A DNA stretch of 64,000 nt, taken from an uncultured Stenotrophomonas sp. (GTDB taxonomy: Bacteria > Pseudomonadota > Gammaproteobacteria > Xanthomonadales > Xanthomonadaceae). Within the stretch, counting starts at the first letter, position 1. Each line of letters starts with the position of its first letter. The DNA is taken from the NCBI RefSeq assembly GCF_945952405.1, contig NZ_CAMFIA010000020.1:16909-80908 (forward strand), given 5' to 3'. Both the position numbers and the translations under genes were made by a program. Below the pieces are notes generated by a model. It was not told the origin of the DNA. It saw only the letters and a list, made by a program, of their open reading frames with translations, and did not search any database. Below are positions 43,530-52,673 of the stretch, one piece after another.

Positions 43530-45161
43530 TCAAGCGCCGAGACTGCGCGCGGTGTTGATGATGTTGATGCCGTTGAAGCGGGTGGTGGACGAACCGTGCG
43601 AGACCGCCGAGACCTGGCCGGGCTGGCCCTTGCCGTCGAAGAAGGAACCGCCGAGGCGGAAATCGCGCTCATCGCAGATGGCAGTGCAGGCGTTCCAGAA
43701 CTCCGGCGTGCGGATCTGGTAGGCCGCGTCCTCGACCATGCCGGTGATCCTGCCGTCCTTGATCTGGTAGTACAGCTGGCCACCGAACTGCGCGTTGTAG
43801 CGCTGCTGGTCGATCGAATACGAGCCGCGGCCGTGGATCCAGATGCCGTTCTCCACGTCCTTGATCATGTCCTCGACGCTGAGCGGCGTGCTGCCTGGCG
43901 CCAGCGAGACGTTGGCCATGCGCTGGAACTGCACGCTGGACCAGGAATCGGCATAGCTGCAGCCGTGCGAGGCGTCGCGGCCGAGGATGTGGGCTTCATC
44001 GCGGGTGGCCTGGTAGTCGACCAGGATGCCGTCGCGCACCAGGTCCCAGCGCTGGGTCTTCACCCCTTCGTCGTCGTAGCCGACCGCGCCGAGGCTGCCC
44101 GGCTGGGTCTTGTCGGCGAAGAAGGTGACGATGTCGCTGCCCCAGCGGAACCCCGCATCGCGCTTGTCCAGCGTGGCGAAGCTGGTGCCGGCGTAGTTGG
44201 CCTCATAACCGAGCACGCGGTCCAGCTCCAGCGGGTGGCCGACGTTCTCGTGGATGGTCAGGAACAGGTTGGACGGATCCAGCACCAGGTCGTACTTGCC
44301 CGGCTTCACCGAAGGCGCCTTCAGCTTCTCGCGCGCATGGCGAGCGGCGGCGATGGCGTCCTCGACCGGGTCATAGGAATCGCGGTAAGCGGTGATGCCA
44401 CCGGGCAGCTGTACCTTGCCGCGGGCATCGCCATCGAGGAACTCGTAGCCCATGCCCATCGGCGAAGACAGCCCGGCGCGGGTGCGGAACTTGCCACTGG
44501 CCTTGTCGATGGCGGTGGCGGTGAACGGCAGCCAGATGCGGTGGATGTCCTGGTCGATGAACGAGCCATCGCTGGAGGCGAAGTACTTCTGTTCGTTGAC
44601 CAGGAACAGCGTGGAATTGATGAAGTCGGCACCCGCATTCAGCGCGGCTGCGTTGAGTGCCAGCAGCAGCTCGACCTTGTCCTGGATCGGCACCGCCATC
44701 GCGTTCCTGCGGATCGGGGTCTGCCAGCGCACCTCGCCGACCGACGGGGTCGGTGCCAGCTGCACCGGCCGGGTCTGGATGCCGGCATTGGCGCGGGCGA
44801 TCGCGGTGGCCTGCTCGACCGCAGCGCGGACCGCCGCCTCGGTCTGCTGGTGGGTGGCGGCGAAGCCCCAGGCGCCGTTGACGATCACCCGCACGCCCAC
44901 GCCGGACGATTCGCGGTTGGTCACATTGCCGACCTGGTGCTCGCGGGTGATGACCGACTGGTTGAGGTAGCGGCCGATGCGGACATCGCAGTAGCTGGCC
45001 TTGGCGTTGCGTGCCGCCGCCAGGGCGACCTCGGCCAGGCGCCTGCGCTGGGCGCTGTCGACCGGGGCCAGCAGCTGTTCGGCGGCGATCGCACGGGAAT
45101 GCGGCAGCAGCAGGCCCGCCAGGCCCAGACCGGAAAAAGCCAGGAACTCACGTCGTTGCAC
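43530..45161 (-). CDS. Tat-exported TldD paralogue A
   Basis: This 543-residue protein begins MQRREFLAFSGLGLAGLLLP, a twin-arginine signal with a hydrophobic core, then TldD-like sequence: the zinc motif HENVGH (304-309) in IHENVGHPLELDRVLGYEAN and a C-terminal FFDGKGQPGQVSAVSHGSS. TldD proteins form a protease with TldE that cuts peptides such as microcin precursors; cytosolic versions have no signal. Two tandem copies, exported, are unusual. It is the first gene of the nine-gene minus-strand cluster. Confidence 0.88.
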   Translation of the reverse strand: MQRREFLAFSGLGLAGLLLPHSRAIAAEQLLAPVDSAQRRRLAEVALAAARNAKASYCDVRIGRYLNQSVITREHQVGNVTNRESSGVGVRVIVNGAWGFAATHQQTEAAVRAAVEQATAIARANAGIQTRPVQLAPTPSVGEVRWQTPIRRNAMAVPIQDKVELLLALNAAALNAGADFINSTLFLVNEQKYFASSDGSFIDQDIHRIWLPFTATAIDKASGKFRTRAGLSSPMGMGYEFLDGDARGKVQLPGGITAYRDSYDPVEDAIAAARHAREKLKAPSVKPGKYDLVLDPSNLFLTIHENVGHPLELDRVLGYEANYAGTSFATLDKRDAGFRWGSDIVTFFADKTQPGSLGAVGYDDEGVKTQRWDLVRDGILVDYQATRDEAHILGRDASHGCSYADSWSSVQFQRMANVSLAPGSTPLSVEDMIKDVENGIWIHGRGSYSIDQQRYNAQFGGQLYYQIKDGRITGMVEDAAYQIRTPEFWNACTAICDERDFRLGGSFFDGKGQPGQVSAVSHGSSTTRFNGINIINTARSLGA

Positions 45162-45506
45162 AGCGTTTCTCTCTCTCGCTTGCGTGCGGCCAGCAACAGG
45201 CCGAGCCGATCACGTCAACTCCTCGACTTTCGCCAGCGCGGAACGTGACGACAAGTGACTGCAGTCATGGTTGGGGGTGTTTCGGCAGGGCTGCGCCCTG
45301 CACCTGCTTCAAGCCAGGGCAACGTCAACGTCAAAGGCTGGCCTTCCGTGGGACACCGCCCCGCCATCCAACAGGAAGCCTGCTGTTGCTGTTGCCCTTG
45401 CTTTGGCTGTTGCGGTTGCTCCGGCTTCGGCGGGTGCAGGGCGCAGCCCTGCCGAGCAACACCCCCTCGTGCACAATGGGGCCGACCCCGCCTGGACACC
45501 GTCCTG
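45162..45506. other. Intergenic region with large inverted repeat
   Basis: The 345-base gap between the divergent TldD and methyltransferase genes contains the repeat element at 45273-45466 and little else. The promoters of both genes must lie here. I saw no other ORF or RNA signature. Confidence 0.6.
45273..45466. repeat. Composite repeat with 32/34-nt inverted arms and GTTGCT tract
   Basis: The left arm (45273-45304) and the right arm (45433-45466) are reverse complements apart from a two-base gap. Between them is a GTTGCT-like run (CTGCTGTTGCTGTTGCC and similar, 45380-45425). A matching CAACAG-type run, in the other orientation and beside another inverted repeat, lies at 52605-52650. It looks like a non-coding repeat family. 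Confidence 0.75.
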
Positions 45507-46121
45507 ATGTCGAGCAAGCCGTATTCAGAAGCCTGCGAGCGCAACCGCGAACCGATCGCCGCCGCACTCGACCCGTGCATGGGAGACCGCCACCGGGTGC
45601 TGGAGATCGGCAGCGGTACCGGCCAGCATGCGGCGTTCTTCGCCGAACGCTGGCCGTGGCTGCGCTGGCAGCCCAGCGATCATCCGGACCACCTGCCCGG
45701 CATCGAAGCCTGGCGCGCCGAAGCAGCGTTGCTGAACCTGCTGGCGCCGGTGGCGCTGCAGGTGGAGCTGCCGCCAGCGCCAGGCCTGGCCATGCCGGAG
45801 GGCAGCCACTTCGACGCTGCATTCAGTGCCAACACGCTGCACATCATGAGCTGGGAACACGGCCAGGCGCTGTTCGCCGCGCTGCCGCCGCTGCTGCGCC
45901 ACGGCGCGTTGCTGGCGGTGTACGGTCCGTTCAACCGGGGCGGGCGCTACACCAGTGACAGCAACGCACAGTTCGATGCCTGGCTGAAGGCACGCGATGC
46001 ACGCAGTGGCCTGCGTGATATCGAGGCGGTGCAGGCGTTGGCAGCCGACAACGGATTCACCCGCCTGGGCGATGTCGCGATGCCGGCCAACAACCGCCTG
46101 CTGCTGTGGCGGTTGGGGTGA
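45507..46121 (+). CDS. SAM-dependent methyltransferase (DUF938)
   Basis: This 204-residue protein matches DUF938: MSSKPYSEACERNREPIAAA, then the SAM-binding VLEIGSGTGQHAAFFAE, HWPWLRW-type sequence and an acidic FDAAFSANTLHIM motif that would hold substrate. The target is unknown. The ATG at 45507 is the family start; the frame stays open upstream through the repeat element, giving a Cys-rich translation that is clearly not coding. Confidence 0.85.
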   Translation: MSSKPYSEACERNREPIAAALDPCMGDRHRVLEIGSGTGQHAAFFAERWPWLRWQPSDHPDHLPGIEAWRAEAALLNLLAPVALQVELPPAPGLAMPEGSHFDAAFSANTLHIMSWEHGQALFAALPPLLRHGALLAVYGPFNRGGRYTSDSNAQFDAWLKARDARSGLRDIEAVQALAADNGFTRLGDVAMPANNRLLLWRLG

Positions 46122-46156
46122 TCAGGCGGGTCCTGGTTGTGCGGGACCGGCATTCG

Positions 46157-47440
46157 TCAGGCGGCTGCTGCTTGGACTTTCCGGATGAATCTCTCGCAGG
46201 AAATGTGGATCTGTTCGATCAGGCGATGAAGAACTTGATGGCCTGTGCCCTGTTGCTCCATCAACTGATGAACATCGCTGGCCGTTGCAGGTAGCTGGTA
46301 TGCCATCAACGTCATTCGCTTCAAACAGTCAAATGGATCCAGGCGCAGTTGTTCCGAGAGGGTCACCCAGTCATTCAAGCGTATGTCCCACCAGTTGTAG
46401 TGGCTACCGATGCGCATGGCCATACGGATTGCCTTGGTATCGAGTTCCGGGTAAGCAAGCGCGCTTGAGATGTCATACAACGGCGCCAGCCTTGCCATGC
46501 CCCCGCTGTCGATTAACAGGGAGTAGTTTTTCGCATGGGCGTCGGTGCCTCCAATGAAGTAGTTGAACGCCAGTGCATCGAACAGACGCTGCACGTCTTC
46601 GGTGGGATTGCTTGAGTGCCTCCACAGAACATCCGCCAGATCTGCCGGACCCGGTCCACCCTGGTTCTGGTATTTCAGGTGTGGACGAACACCAAGAGTC
46701 TGACAGAAGTCCTCCTGGTGCAGACGGAACCACTCACCGTCGATCTGATAGCGGTCGTAGCGTTCCACGCATATCGCTGACTCCGTGCCTATCTGGAGGC
46801 GGCTGCTGTAGGCGGCAGGCAGGTCCATTTCCCTGGCCAACGCCAGACAGAACATTTCGTTCTCTACGTACCCTCTGAAATCGCCATTGGGCGGTTTGAG
46901 AATATGTGTAGTGGGAATGCGCCCGGAAGGGAGTGCCCATTCTTGTGCCGTACGCAGCAATGCGATTTTTGCCTGGGCACCCGCAAGGCTGAACTGGCCG
47001 AGATCGTCTGGCCTGCGGGTCGCTCCCACGTCCTGGCGTACCCGCTGCAGCCTCGCGGCGACGTCCTCGTCCGCTAGCGGCGTGATTGCGTCGAGAGCAC
47101 CGGAAGCAACCAGGTCAAGGCGGGCGTCGGTGATGAACTGGATTGCTCCAGCGCACTCTTCGCCCACATGGGAAAGCATGCCGAGCGGATTGCGTGCGGA
47201 AACATGGAAAGCGGAAGCCCATCGATTCAATGTGGCTTCATTGTCTGGCAGAAGCCCCCATAGAACAGCCGATACCGTCTGCGTGGGATGGACCTGCTGC
47301 GCCAGAGGTAGGCTCAGCGACAATGGCACCGCTTCCGATGAGGCAACCCATGCAGGCGCGTAGGTGAGTTCGGGATGGCCGTGGGCGTTCTGCTCCACGG
47401 TTCCGACATTGCTGGCCCCCAACAGCAGGTTGAGCTTCAT
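46157..47440 (-). CDS. hipA: HipA-family toxin kinase
   Basis: HipA phosphorylates glutamyl-tRNA synthetase in E. coli, halting translation and promoting persistence. This 427-residue protein has the ATP-loop serine in SLAGAQAKIALL (Ser151, matching E. coli Ser150), then PTTHILKPP, the catalytic GGTDAHAKNYSLL (Asp300) and the metal-binding YDISSALAYP. All key motifs look intact, so an active kinase is expected. It overlaps the antitoxin gene by four bases. By eye the GC content here is lower than in the flanks, which hints at transfer. Confidence 0.9.
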   Translation of the reverse strand: MKLNLLLGASNVGTVEQNAHGHPELTYAPAWVASSEAVPLSLSLPLAQQVHPTQTVSAVLWGLLPDNEATLNRWASAFHVSARNPLGMLSHVGEECAGAIQFITDARLDLVASGALDAITPLADEDVAARLQRVRQDVGATRRPDDLGQFSLAGAQAKIALLRTAQEWALPSGRIPTTHILKPPNGDFRGYVENEMFCLALAREMDLPAAYSSRLQIGTESAICVERYDRYQIDGEWFRLHQEDFCQTLGVRPHLKYQNQGGPGPADLADVLWRHSSNPTEDVQRLFDALAFNYFIGGTDAHAKNYSLLIDSGGMARLAPLYDISSALAYPELDTKAIRMAMRIGSHYNWWDIRLNDWVTLSEQLRLDPFDCLKRMTLMAYQLPATASDVHQLMEQQGTGHQVLHRLIEQIHISCERFIRKVQAAAA

Positions 47441-47904
47441 TTTCTCCGCTTGCTTGGCGGTGGCAGCGGCGTTGGTCGGGTTGACGAATTGTTAGTCCGT
47501 CCTGGCACGAGCGTCCTCCCTTGCTGGATCTCGTCCAGGATTCGACCGAAATCCACTGCGGCGCCTGTGGAACGGGTCTCGCGCCAGGTTCCGGCGGCGG
47601 GAGGAGAGTTTGAGTGTGACGAACTTCGGTGGGACGCAACCACCGCGTTGATACTGGGGGCCTTGTGCTTGGAAGGAGTGCTGTCGGCGGCGGCGGGTGC
47701 ATCCGCACTGAGCCTGAGACCGAGGACATTCATTACCCGCAATACCAGATACATCTCGGCACGAGGCTTGCCCTTCTCGATATCAATGATCCATTGCCGG
47801 CTGACCCCTGCACGTTCGGCCAACCCTGCCTGATCCCAGCCAAGTGCTCTGCGGCGTTGACGGATGGTGAGTCCCAGATCCTCGGTTGTCTTCAGGAGCG
47901 CCAT
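47437..47904 (-). CDS. hipB: HipB-like antitoxin with extended C-terminus
   Basis: This 155-residue protein has an N-terminal helix-turn-helix: LTIRQRRRALGWDQAGLAER, then VSRQWIIDIEKGKP. It should bind hipBA operators and neutralise HipA. E. coli HipB has 88 residues; here a long Ser/Pro-rich tail (about 70-155) follows, ending in a basic PPPSKRRK. Two matching operators lie upstream, the nearer one overlapping a TTGACA -35 box. The ATG at 47904 has no strong Shine-Dalgarno site. Confidence 0.88.
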   Translation of the reverse strand: MALLKTTEDLGLTIRQRRRALGWDQAGLAERAGVSRQWIIDIEKGKPRAEMYLVLRVMNVLGLRLSADAPAAADSTPSKHKAPSINAVVASHRSSSHSNSPPAAGTWRETRSTGAAVDFGRILDEIQQGRTLVPGRTNNSSTRPTPLPPPSKRRK

Positions 47905-47940
47905 GCACGCAATGTATGCGTATGGCTACTTTCGGACAAG

Positions 47941-47960
47941 TGTCAATGAGCGCTGACATT
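47941..47960 (-). promoter_or_regulatory. Candidate HipB operator 1 over a -35 box
   Basis: TGTCA, eight bases, TGACATT. On the minus strand the first half forms TTGACA, a perfect -35 box, about 40 bases before hipB. Binding there would block transcription. Confidence 0.6.
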
Positions 47961-48025
47961 CAAATGTGCCAGTGAACTGGATCGGCAGATCATGCGCAAA
48001 GTCTGCGATCGGTTACATTTCGCTA

Positions 48026-48047
48026 AATGTCACCGATTGATGACATT
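48026..48047. promoter_or_regulatory. Candidate HipB operator 2
   Basis: AATGTCA, eight bases, TGACATT: a perfect palindrome with the same half-site and spacing as operator 1, about 87 bases away. A further palindrome, ACATTT/AAATGT (48015-48030), overlaps it. Confidence 0.6.
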
Positions 48048-48073
48048 CAGCTCAATGCCAGCGTTCGATTACA

Positions 48074-51000
48074 TTACGCCACCTGCACGATGTGCAGTGC
48101 CTTCGGGTTGCGCCACTGCGCCAGCAGGGTCGCTTCGCGGGCCTTGGCGTTCTCCACGTGTGCTTCCTTGACGTGGCCGAAGCCGCGGATGTGCTCCGGA
48201 ATGCTGGCGATCTCCACCGCCAGCGCCAGGCGGTCATCATCCAGGCCTTCCAGCAGCACCTGCACGGTGGCCTCGTAATCGCTGATCAGGGTGCGCTCCA
48301 TGCGGCGTTCGGCGGTGCGGCCGAACACATCGAAGCGGCCGCCACGCAGGAACTTCAGCCTGGCCAGCAGGCCGAACGCCTTGAACATCCACGGGCCGTA
48401 CTCCTTCTTCAGCAACCGGCCGTGTTCGTCCTTCTTTGCGAACAGCGGGGGTGCCAAGTGGAAGCGCAGCTGGTAGTCGCCCTCGAACTGCTGCTGCAGG
48501 CGGCGCTGGAAGTCGCCGCTGGTGTACAGGCGGGCCACTTCGTACTCGTCCTTGTACGCCATCAGCTTGAACAGGTAACGGGCCACGGTCTCGGTCAGCG
48601 CGGTGGAGCCGCCGATGCGCTCGGCTTCGGCGGCGCGCACGCGCTCGACCAGCCCGCGGTAGCGGTTGGCGTAGGCGGCGTCCTGGTAGTCGAGCAGGAA
48701 CGCGGCACGCCGCTCGATCATTTCATCCAGCGAACGCGACAGGCGGGCGTCGTCCAGCGGCAGGAACGCCACCTCGCCACCGTGCGAGGGCAGACCACGC
48801 AGTTCGCGTTCGTCACCGGTGTTGCGCGGCGCGGCAGTGGCGCCCCATTCGTTGCCTTCCCATTCGCCCGGCGGCAACGGATGCAGCGGGCCCGGGGTGG
48901 ACTCGGTATCGGTGTGGCGGTTGCGTACCAGGCCGGCAGCCTGCTGCACGGCCTGCGGATCGACCGCCGCCAGGCGGCCCCAGGCGAATGCCTGCTGGTT
49001 CATCGCCACGGCGGCGCCGTTGAGTTCGATGGCGCGCATCAGCGAGTCGAACGACAGCGGTACCAGGCCCTGCTGCCAGGCGTAGCCGAGGATGAACAGG
49101 TTGGCGGCGATGGCATCGCCCAGCAGCGCGGTGGCCAGCTGGGTGGCATCGAGCAGCAACGGCTCCTGGCCGCCCAGCGCCACGCGTACGCCGGCGACGA
49201 TGTCGGCGGCGGGGAACTGCATGTCGGGGCGGGTGGTGAAGGTGCCGGGCATCGCCTCGTAGGTATTCAGCACGACCTGCGAACGGCCGGCGCGGACCTT
49301 CGACAGTGCCCAGTAATCGTTGACCACGACCATGTCGCAGCCCAGCACCAGGTCGGCTTCGCCGGCGGCGATGCGCACGGCGTGGATGTCGTCCGGACGG
49401 CGCGCGATGCGGATGTGCGTGGTCACCGCGCCGCCCTTCTGTGCCAGGCCGGTCTGGTCGAGCACGGTGGCGCCCTTGCCTTCCAGGTGGCCGGCCATGC
49501 CCAGCAGCGCACCAATGGTCACCACGCCGGTACCGCCGACGCCGGTGATCAGGATGTTCCAGGGTTGCTCCAGGGTGCCGCGGATGGTCGGTGCCGGCAG
49601 GTTGTCCAGCAGCGTGGAGGCATCGCGCTTGCTGCCCTTGCGCGGCTGGCCGCCGTGCACGGTAACGAAGCTCGGGCAGAAGCCGTTGACGCAGGAGTAG
49701 TCCTTGTTGCAGTTGGACTGGTCGATCTCGCGCTTGCGCCCGAACTCGGTTTCCTTCGGCAGCACCGACACGCAGAAGCTCTTCTTGCCGCAGTCACCGC
49801 AGCCTTCGCAGACCAGCGAGTTGATCATCACCCGCTTGGCCGGATCTTCCAGCTTGCCGCGCTTGCGGCGACGGCGCTTCTCGGTGGCGCAGGTCTGCTC
49901 GTAGATCAGGATCGAGACACCCTTCACTTCGCGCAGGCGCTTCTGCACTGCTTCCAGCTCGCTGCGGTCGTGGAACTCGACGTCGCTGGGGAAATGCTCG
50001 CGCTGGCCGGTCCACTTGCCGATGTTGTCCGACAGCACCACGATGGTGTGGATGCCTTCGGCCCGCATCTGCCTGGCGATGTCCGGCACGCTCAGCGGGC
50101 CGTCCACCGGCTGGCCGCCGGTCATCGCCACCGCATCGTTGTAGAGGATCTTGTAGGTGATGTTGACGCCGGCCGCGACCGCCTGCCGGATCGCCAGCGA
50201 GCCGCTGTGGAAATAGGTGCCATCACCGAGGTTCTGGAACACGTGCGGGGTGTCGGTGAACGGCGCCTGCCCGGCCCAGGTCACGCCTTCGCCGCCCATG
50301 TGGGTGAAGGTATCGGTGCTGCGGTCCATCCAGGTCACCATGTAATGGCAACCGATGCCGGCCAGCGCCCGCGAGCCTTCCGGCACGTTGGTGGAGGTGT
50401 TGTGCGGGCACCCCGAGCAGTAGTGCGGTACGCGCGGGAAGCTGGCACGCGGCAGCGCAAGCTCGGCTTCCTTCTCCTGCATCCACTGCAGGCGCTGCTC
50501 GATCGATTCGTTGTTGAAGAACTTCTGGATGCGGCGGCCGATCACGCCGGCGATGGTGGCCGGGGTCAGTTCGCCGGTGGACGGCAGGATCCATTCGCCG
50601 CTCTCGTCGTACTTGCCGACGATGGACGGGCGCTGGCCCCAGCTGGCCGGCCAGTTGAAGAACTGCTCCTTCATCTGGCGCTCGATGAAGGCACGCTTCT
50701 CCTCCACCACGATGATGTCTTCCAGGCCCTGCGCGAAGCGCGCGATGCCCTGCGGCTCCAGCGGCCAGGTCATGCCGACCTTGTATACGCGGATGCCGAT
50801 CGCGGCGCAGGCCGCCTCATCCAGGCCCAGGTACTCCAGCGCCTGCAGCACATCCAGGTAGCTCTTGCCGGTGGTGACGATGCCCAGCCGCGCGCGCGGC
50901 GCGTCCATCACCACCTTGTCGATGCCATTGGCGCGGGCGAAGGCCTGCGCAGCCTTCACCGCATAGCGGTGCAGGCGCATTTCCTGGTCCAGCGGCGGGT

Positions 51001-51760
51001 CCGGCCAACGGATGTTGAGGCCACCCGCCGGCATCTCGAAGTCCTCCGGCAGCACGATGCGGCGCGCCATCGGATCGACTTCGACCGACGCCGACGATTC
51101 CACCGTTTCGGCGATCGTCTTGAAGCCGACCCAGCGGCCGGTGTAACGGCTCATCGCCCAGCCGAGCAGGCCCATGTCGAGGATGTCCTGCACGCCGGCC
51201 GGGTTCAGCACCGGCATCATCGCGCTGACGAACTCATCCTCGCTGCCGTGCGGCAGGGTCGAGCTGCGGCAGGCATGGTCATCGGCGGCCAGTGCCAGCA
51301 CACCGCCGTAGCGCGAGGTGCCCGCGGCATTGGCGTGCTTGAACACGTCGCCGCAGCGGTCCACGCCCGGGCCCTTGCCGTACCACATGCCGAACACGCC
51401 CTGCACGTTGGCACCGGGGAACAGGTTGGTCTGCTGGGTACCCCAGACCATGGTGGCGCCCAGATCCTCGTTCAGGCCGGGGGTGAACTTCACCTTGGCC
51501 GCGTCCAGGTGCTTGCGCGCGCGCCACAGTTCCAGGTCGAAGCCGCCCAGCGGGCTGCCCCGGTAGCCGCTGACGAAGCCGGCGCTGTCGATGCCTTCGG
51601 CGGCATCGCGCAGGCGCTGCATCAGCGGCAGCCGCACCAGCGCCTGCACGCCACTCAGGTAGATCCGCCCCTCGTTGCGGGTGTACTTGTGGTCGAGCGT
51701 GTAGTCACGGTCGAGCAGGTCGGCGGAAGAGGGCGAAGTGAGTTGCGCGGTACTGGTCAT
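48074..51760 (-). CDS. Indolepyruvate ferredoxin oxidoreductase, fused subunits
   Basis: This 1228-residue protein joins the IorA-like TPP-binding part to an IorB-like gamma part. It oxidatively decarboxylates aryl 2-oxoacids with ferredoxin. Visible features are GYRGSPLGGFD near the N-terminus, HYCSGCPHNTSTN, a TPP region GIGCHYMVTWMDRS, the iron-sulfur cysteines CEGCGDCGKKSFC (about residue 650) and GVGGTGVVTIGALLG near 770. A Pro/Gly-rich insertion (about 945-990) is low complexity. The ATG at 51760 starts MTSTAQLTSPSSAD. Confidence 0.93.
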   Translation of the reverse strand: MTSTAQLTSPSSADLLDRDYTLDHKYTRNEGRIYLSGVQALVRLPLMQRLRDAAEGIDSAGFVSGYRGSPLGGFDLELWRARKHLDAAKVKFTPGLNEDLGATMVWGTQQTNLFPGANVQGVFGMWYGKGPGVDRCGDVFKHANAAGTSRYGGVLALAADDHACRSSTLPHGSEDEFVSAMMPVLNPAGVQDILDMGLLGWAMSRYTGRWVGFKTIAETVESSASVEVDPMARRIVLPEDFEMPAGGLNIRWPDPPLDQEMRLHRYAVKAAQAFARANGIDKVVMDAPRARLGIVTTGKSYLDVLQALEYLGLDEAACAAIGIRVYKVGMTWPLEPQGIARFAQGLEDIIVVEEKRAFIERQMKEQFFNWPASWGQRPSIVGKYDESGEWILPSTGELTPATIAGVIGRRIQKFFNNESIEQRLQWMQEKEAELALPRASFPRVPHYCSGCPHNTSTNVPEGSRALAGIGCHYMVTWMDRSTDTFTHMGGEGVTWAGQAPFTDTPHVFQNLGDGTYFHSGSLAIRQAVAAGVNITYKILYNDAVAMTGGQPVDGPLSVPDIARQMRAEGIHTIVVLSDNIGKWTGQREHFPSDVEFHDRSELEAVQKRLREVKGVSILIYEQTCATEKRRRRKRGKLEDPAKRVMINSLVCEGCGDCGKKSFCVSVLPKETEFGRKREIDQSNCNKDYSCVNGFCPSFVTVHGGQPRKGSKRDASTLLDNLPAPTIRGTLEQPWNILITGVGGTGVVTIGALLGMAGHLEGKGATVLDQTGLAQKGGAVTTHIRIARRPDDIHAVRIAAGEADLVLGCDMVVVNDYWALSKVRAGRSQVVLNTYEAMPGTFTTRPDMQFPAADIVAGVRVALGGQEPLLLDATQLATALLGDAIAANLFILGYAWQQGLVPLSFDSLMRAIELNGAAVAMNQQAFAWGRLAAVDPQAVQQAAGLVRNRHTDTESTPGPLHPLPPGEWEGNEWGATAAPRNTGDERELRGLPSHGGEVAFLPLDDARLSRSLDEMIERRAAFLLDYQDAAYANRYRGLVERVRAAEAERIGGSTALTETVARYLFKLMAYKDEYEVARLYTSGDFQRRLQQQFEGDYQLRFHLAPPLFAKKDEHGRLLKKEYGPWMFKAFGLLARLKFLRGGRFDVFGRTAERRMERTLISDYEATVQVLLEGLDDDRLALAVEIASIPEHIRGFGHVKEAHVENAKAREATLLAQWRNPKALHIVQVA

Positions 51761-51900
51761 GGCTGGCCCGGTCAGGATCGGCTGGCACCGGCCGCGTGCA
51801 GGCACGCGGCGGGAAAGGCGCGAATTGTAGCAGTGGGGCCGTGCGGCCCCGGCACTCGCGCCCGCGGCGGTGCTGGGGTTAGGATCGGGGAGAGAGAGGG

Positions 51901-51918
51901 AGGCTGCGGTTGCAGCCT
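51901..51918 (+). promoter_or_regulatory. Hairpin just before a ribosome site
   Basis: AGGCTGC (51901-51907) and GCAGCCT (51912-51918) form a 7-bp stem immediately before GGGGAGAAGGG and the ATG at 51930. It could influence translation of the next gene. Confidence 0.35.
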
Positions 51919-51929
51919 GGGGAGAAGGG

Positions 51930-52565
51930 ATGTCAGTTCCAGGAAAGTTCCTGGCCAGCGTGCTGCTGGCCTCGGGAGTGGCCACTGCGTGGGCCGCGCC
52001 GGCCGTGCCGGCACCACAGGAGTTCTATTTCGACAGTGACCAGGCAGCGGCGCCGATGGTGGCGTTGCAGGGCGAGGGCGATGAGCTGGTCAACCAGCTG
52101 GTCCGGTTGCGTGAACGCGGTCGCCGCGCGGTCGAAGCCACCGTGCAGCTGGCCTCGGTGGCCAGCGGCCAGGGCCGAGCTGAGCTGGCCGACCAGCTGT
52201 ATGGCGAGGCGCTGAAGGAAGCGTCGGCGCAGAGCAGTGTCGGCCGCAGCGTGCGCTGGAACTATGGCTGGGACCTGCTGCGCCAGGGCAAGCCGGAGGC
52301 GGCGCTGGAGCAATGGCTGTCGTCGGCCGGCAACGCGCGCAGCAAGCCCAGCTGGGTGCCGCCGACCTATGCGCTGGCGCTGTGGCGGCTGGGGCAGAAG
52401 CAGGAGGCCGTGCAGTGGTACGCCGCGGCCGTGCGCACCGAGCCGTCGCAGTGGAGCAGCAGTGCCAACCATGCGCAGCTGCTGCCGCAGTGGCGCGAGG
52501 ACGAGCGTGCGTCGCTGGCCGAGGTGCAGCAGGCCTGGGCCGCCGCGCCACCGGCCTGGCCCTGA
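51930..52565 (+). CDS. Exported TPR-like protein
   Basis: This 211-residue protein has a signal peptide (about 1-22) and helical repeats: LADQLYGEALKEAS, WDLLRQGKPEAALEQWL and LALWRLGQKQEAVQWYAAA, typical of tetratricopeptide repeats. It should be periplasmic and scaffold partners. The ribosome site GGGGAGAAGGG is strong. It is divergent from the oxidoreductase gene; 643 bases without a gene follow. Confidence 0.8.
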   Translation: MSVPGKFLASVLLASGVATAWAAPAVPAPQEFYFDSDQAAAPMVALQGEGDELVNQLVRLRERGRRAVEATVQLASVASGQGRAELADQLYGEALKEASAQSSVGRSVRWNYGWDLLRQGKPEAALEQWLSSAGNARSKPSWVPPTYALALWRLGQKQEAVQWYAAAVRTEPSQWSSSANHAQLLPQWREDERASLAEVQQAWAAAPPAWP

Positions 52566-52604
52566 GGAAGGGGGTGGGCCGGGTTGCACCCGGCACCCGC
52601 AGAG

Positions 52605-52650
52605 GCAACAGCTGGAGCCAAAGCAACAGCAACAACCAAAGCAACAGCCG
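52605..52650. repeat. CAACAG-type low-complexity run
   Basis: Repeats such as CCAAAGCAACAGCAACAACC form a run that matches the reverse complement of the run at 45380-45425. It also borders an inverted repeat. Confidence 0.65.
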
Positions 52651-52673
52651 GCTCTGGGCTATCTGTGGCTTGG

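Noticed and set aside
45255-45506. Cys-rich N-terminal extension of the methyltransferase frame
   Set aside because: It is translation of the GTTGCT repeat run; the family start is at 45507.
48092-52039. Very long plus-strand open frame opposite the oxidoreductase gene
   Set aside because: It is the antisense shadow of a GC-rich gene; its translation is Arg/Gln/Val/His-rich with no family match, while the minus strand encodes a clear enzyme.
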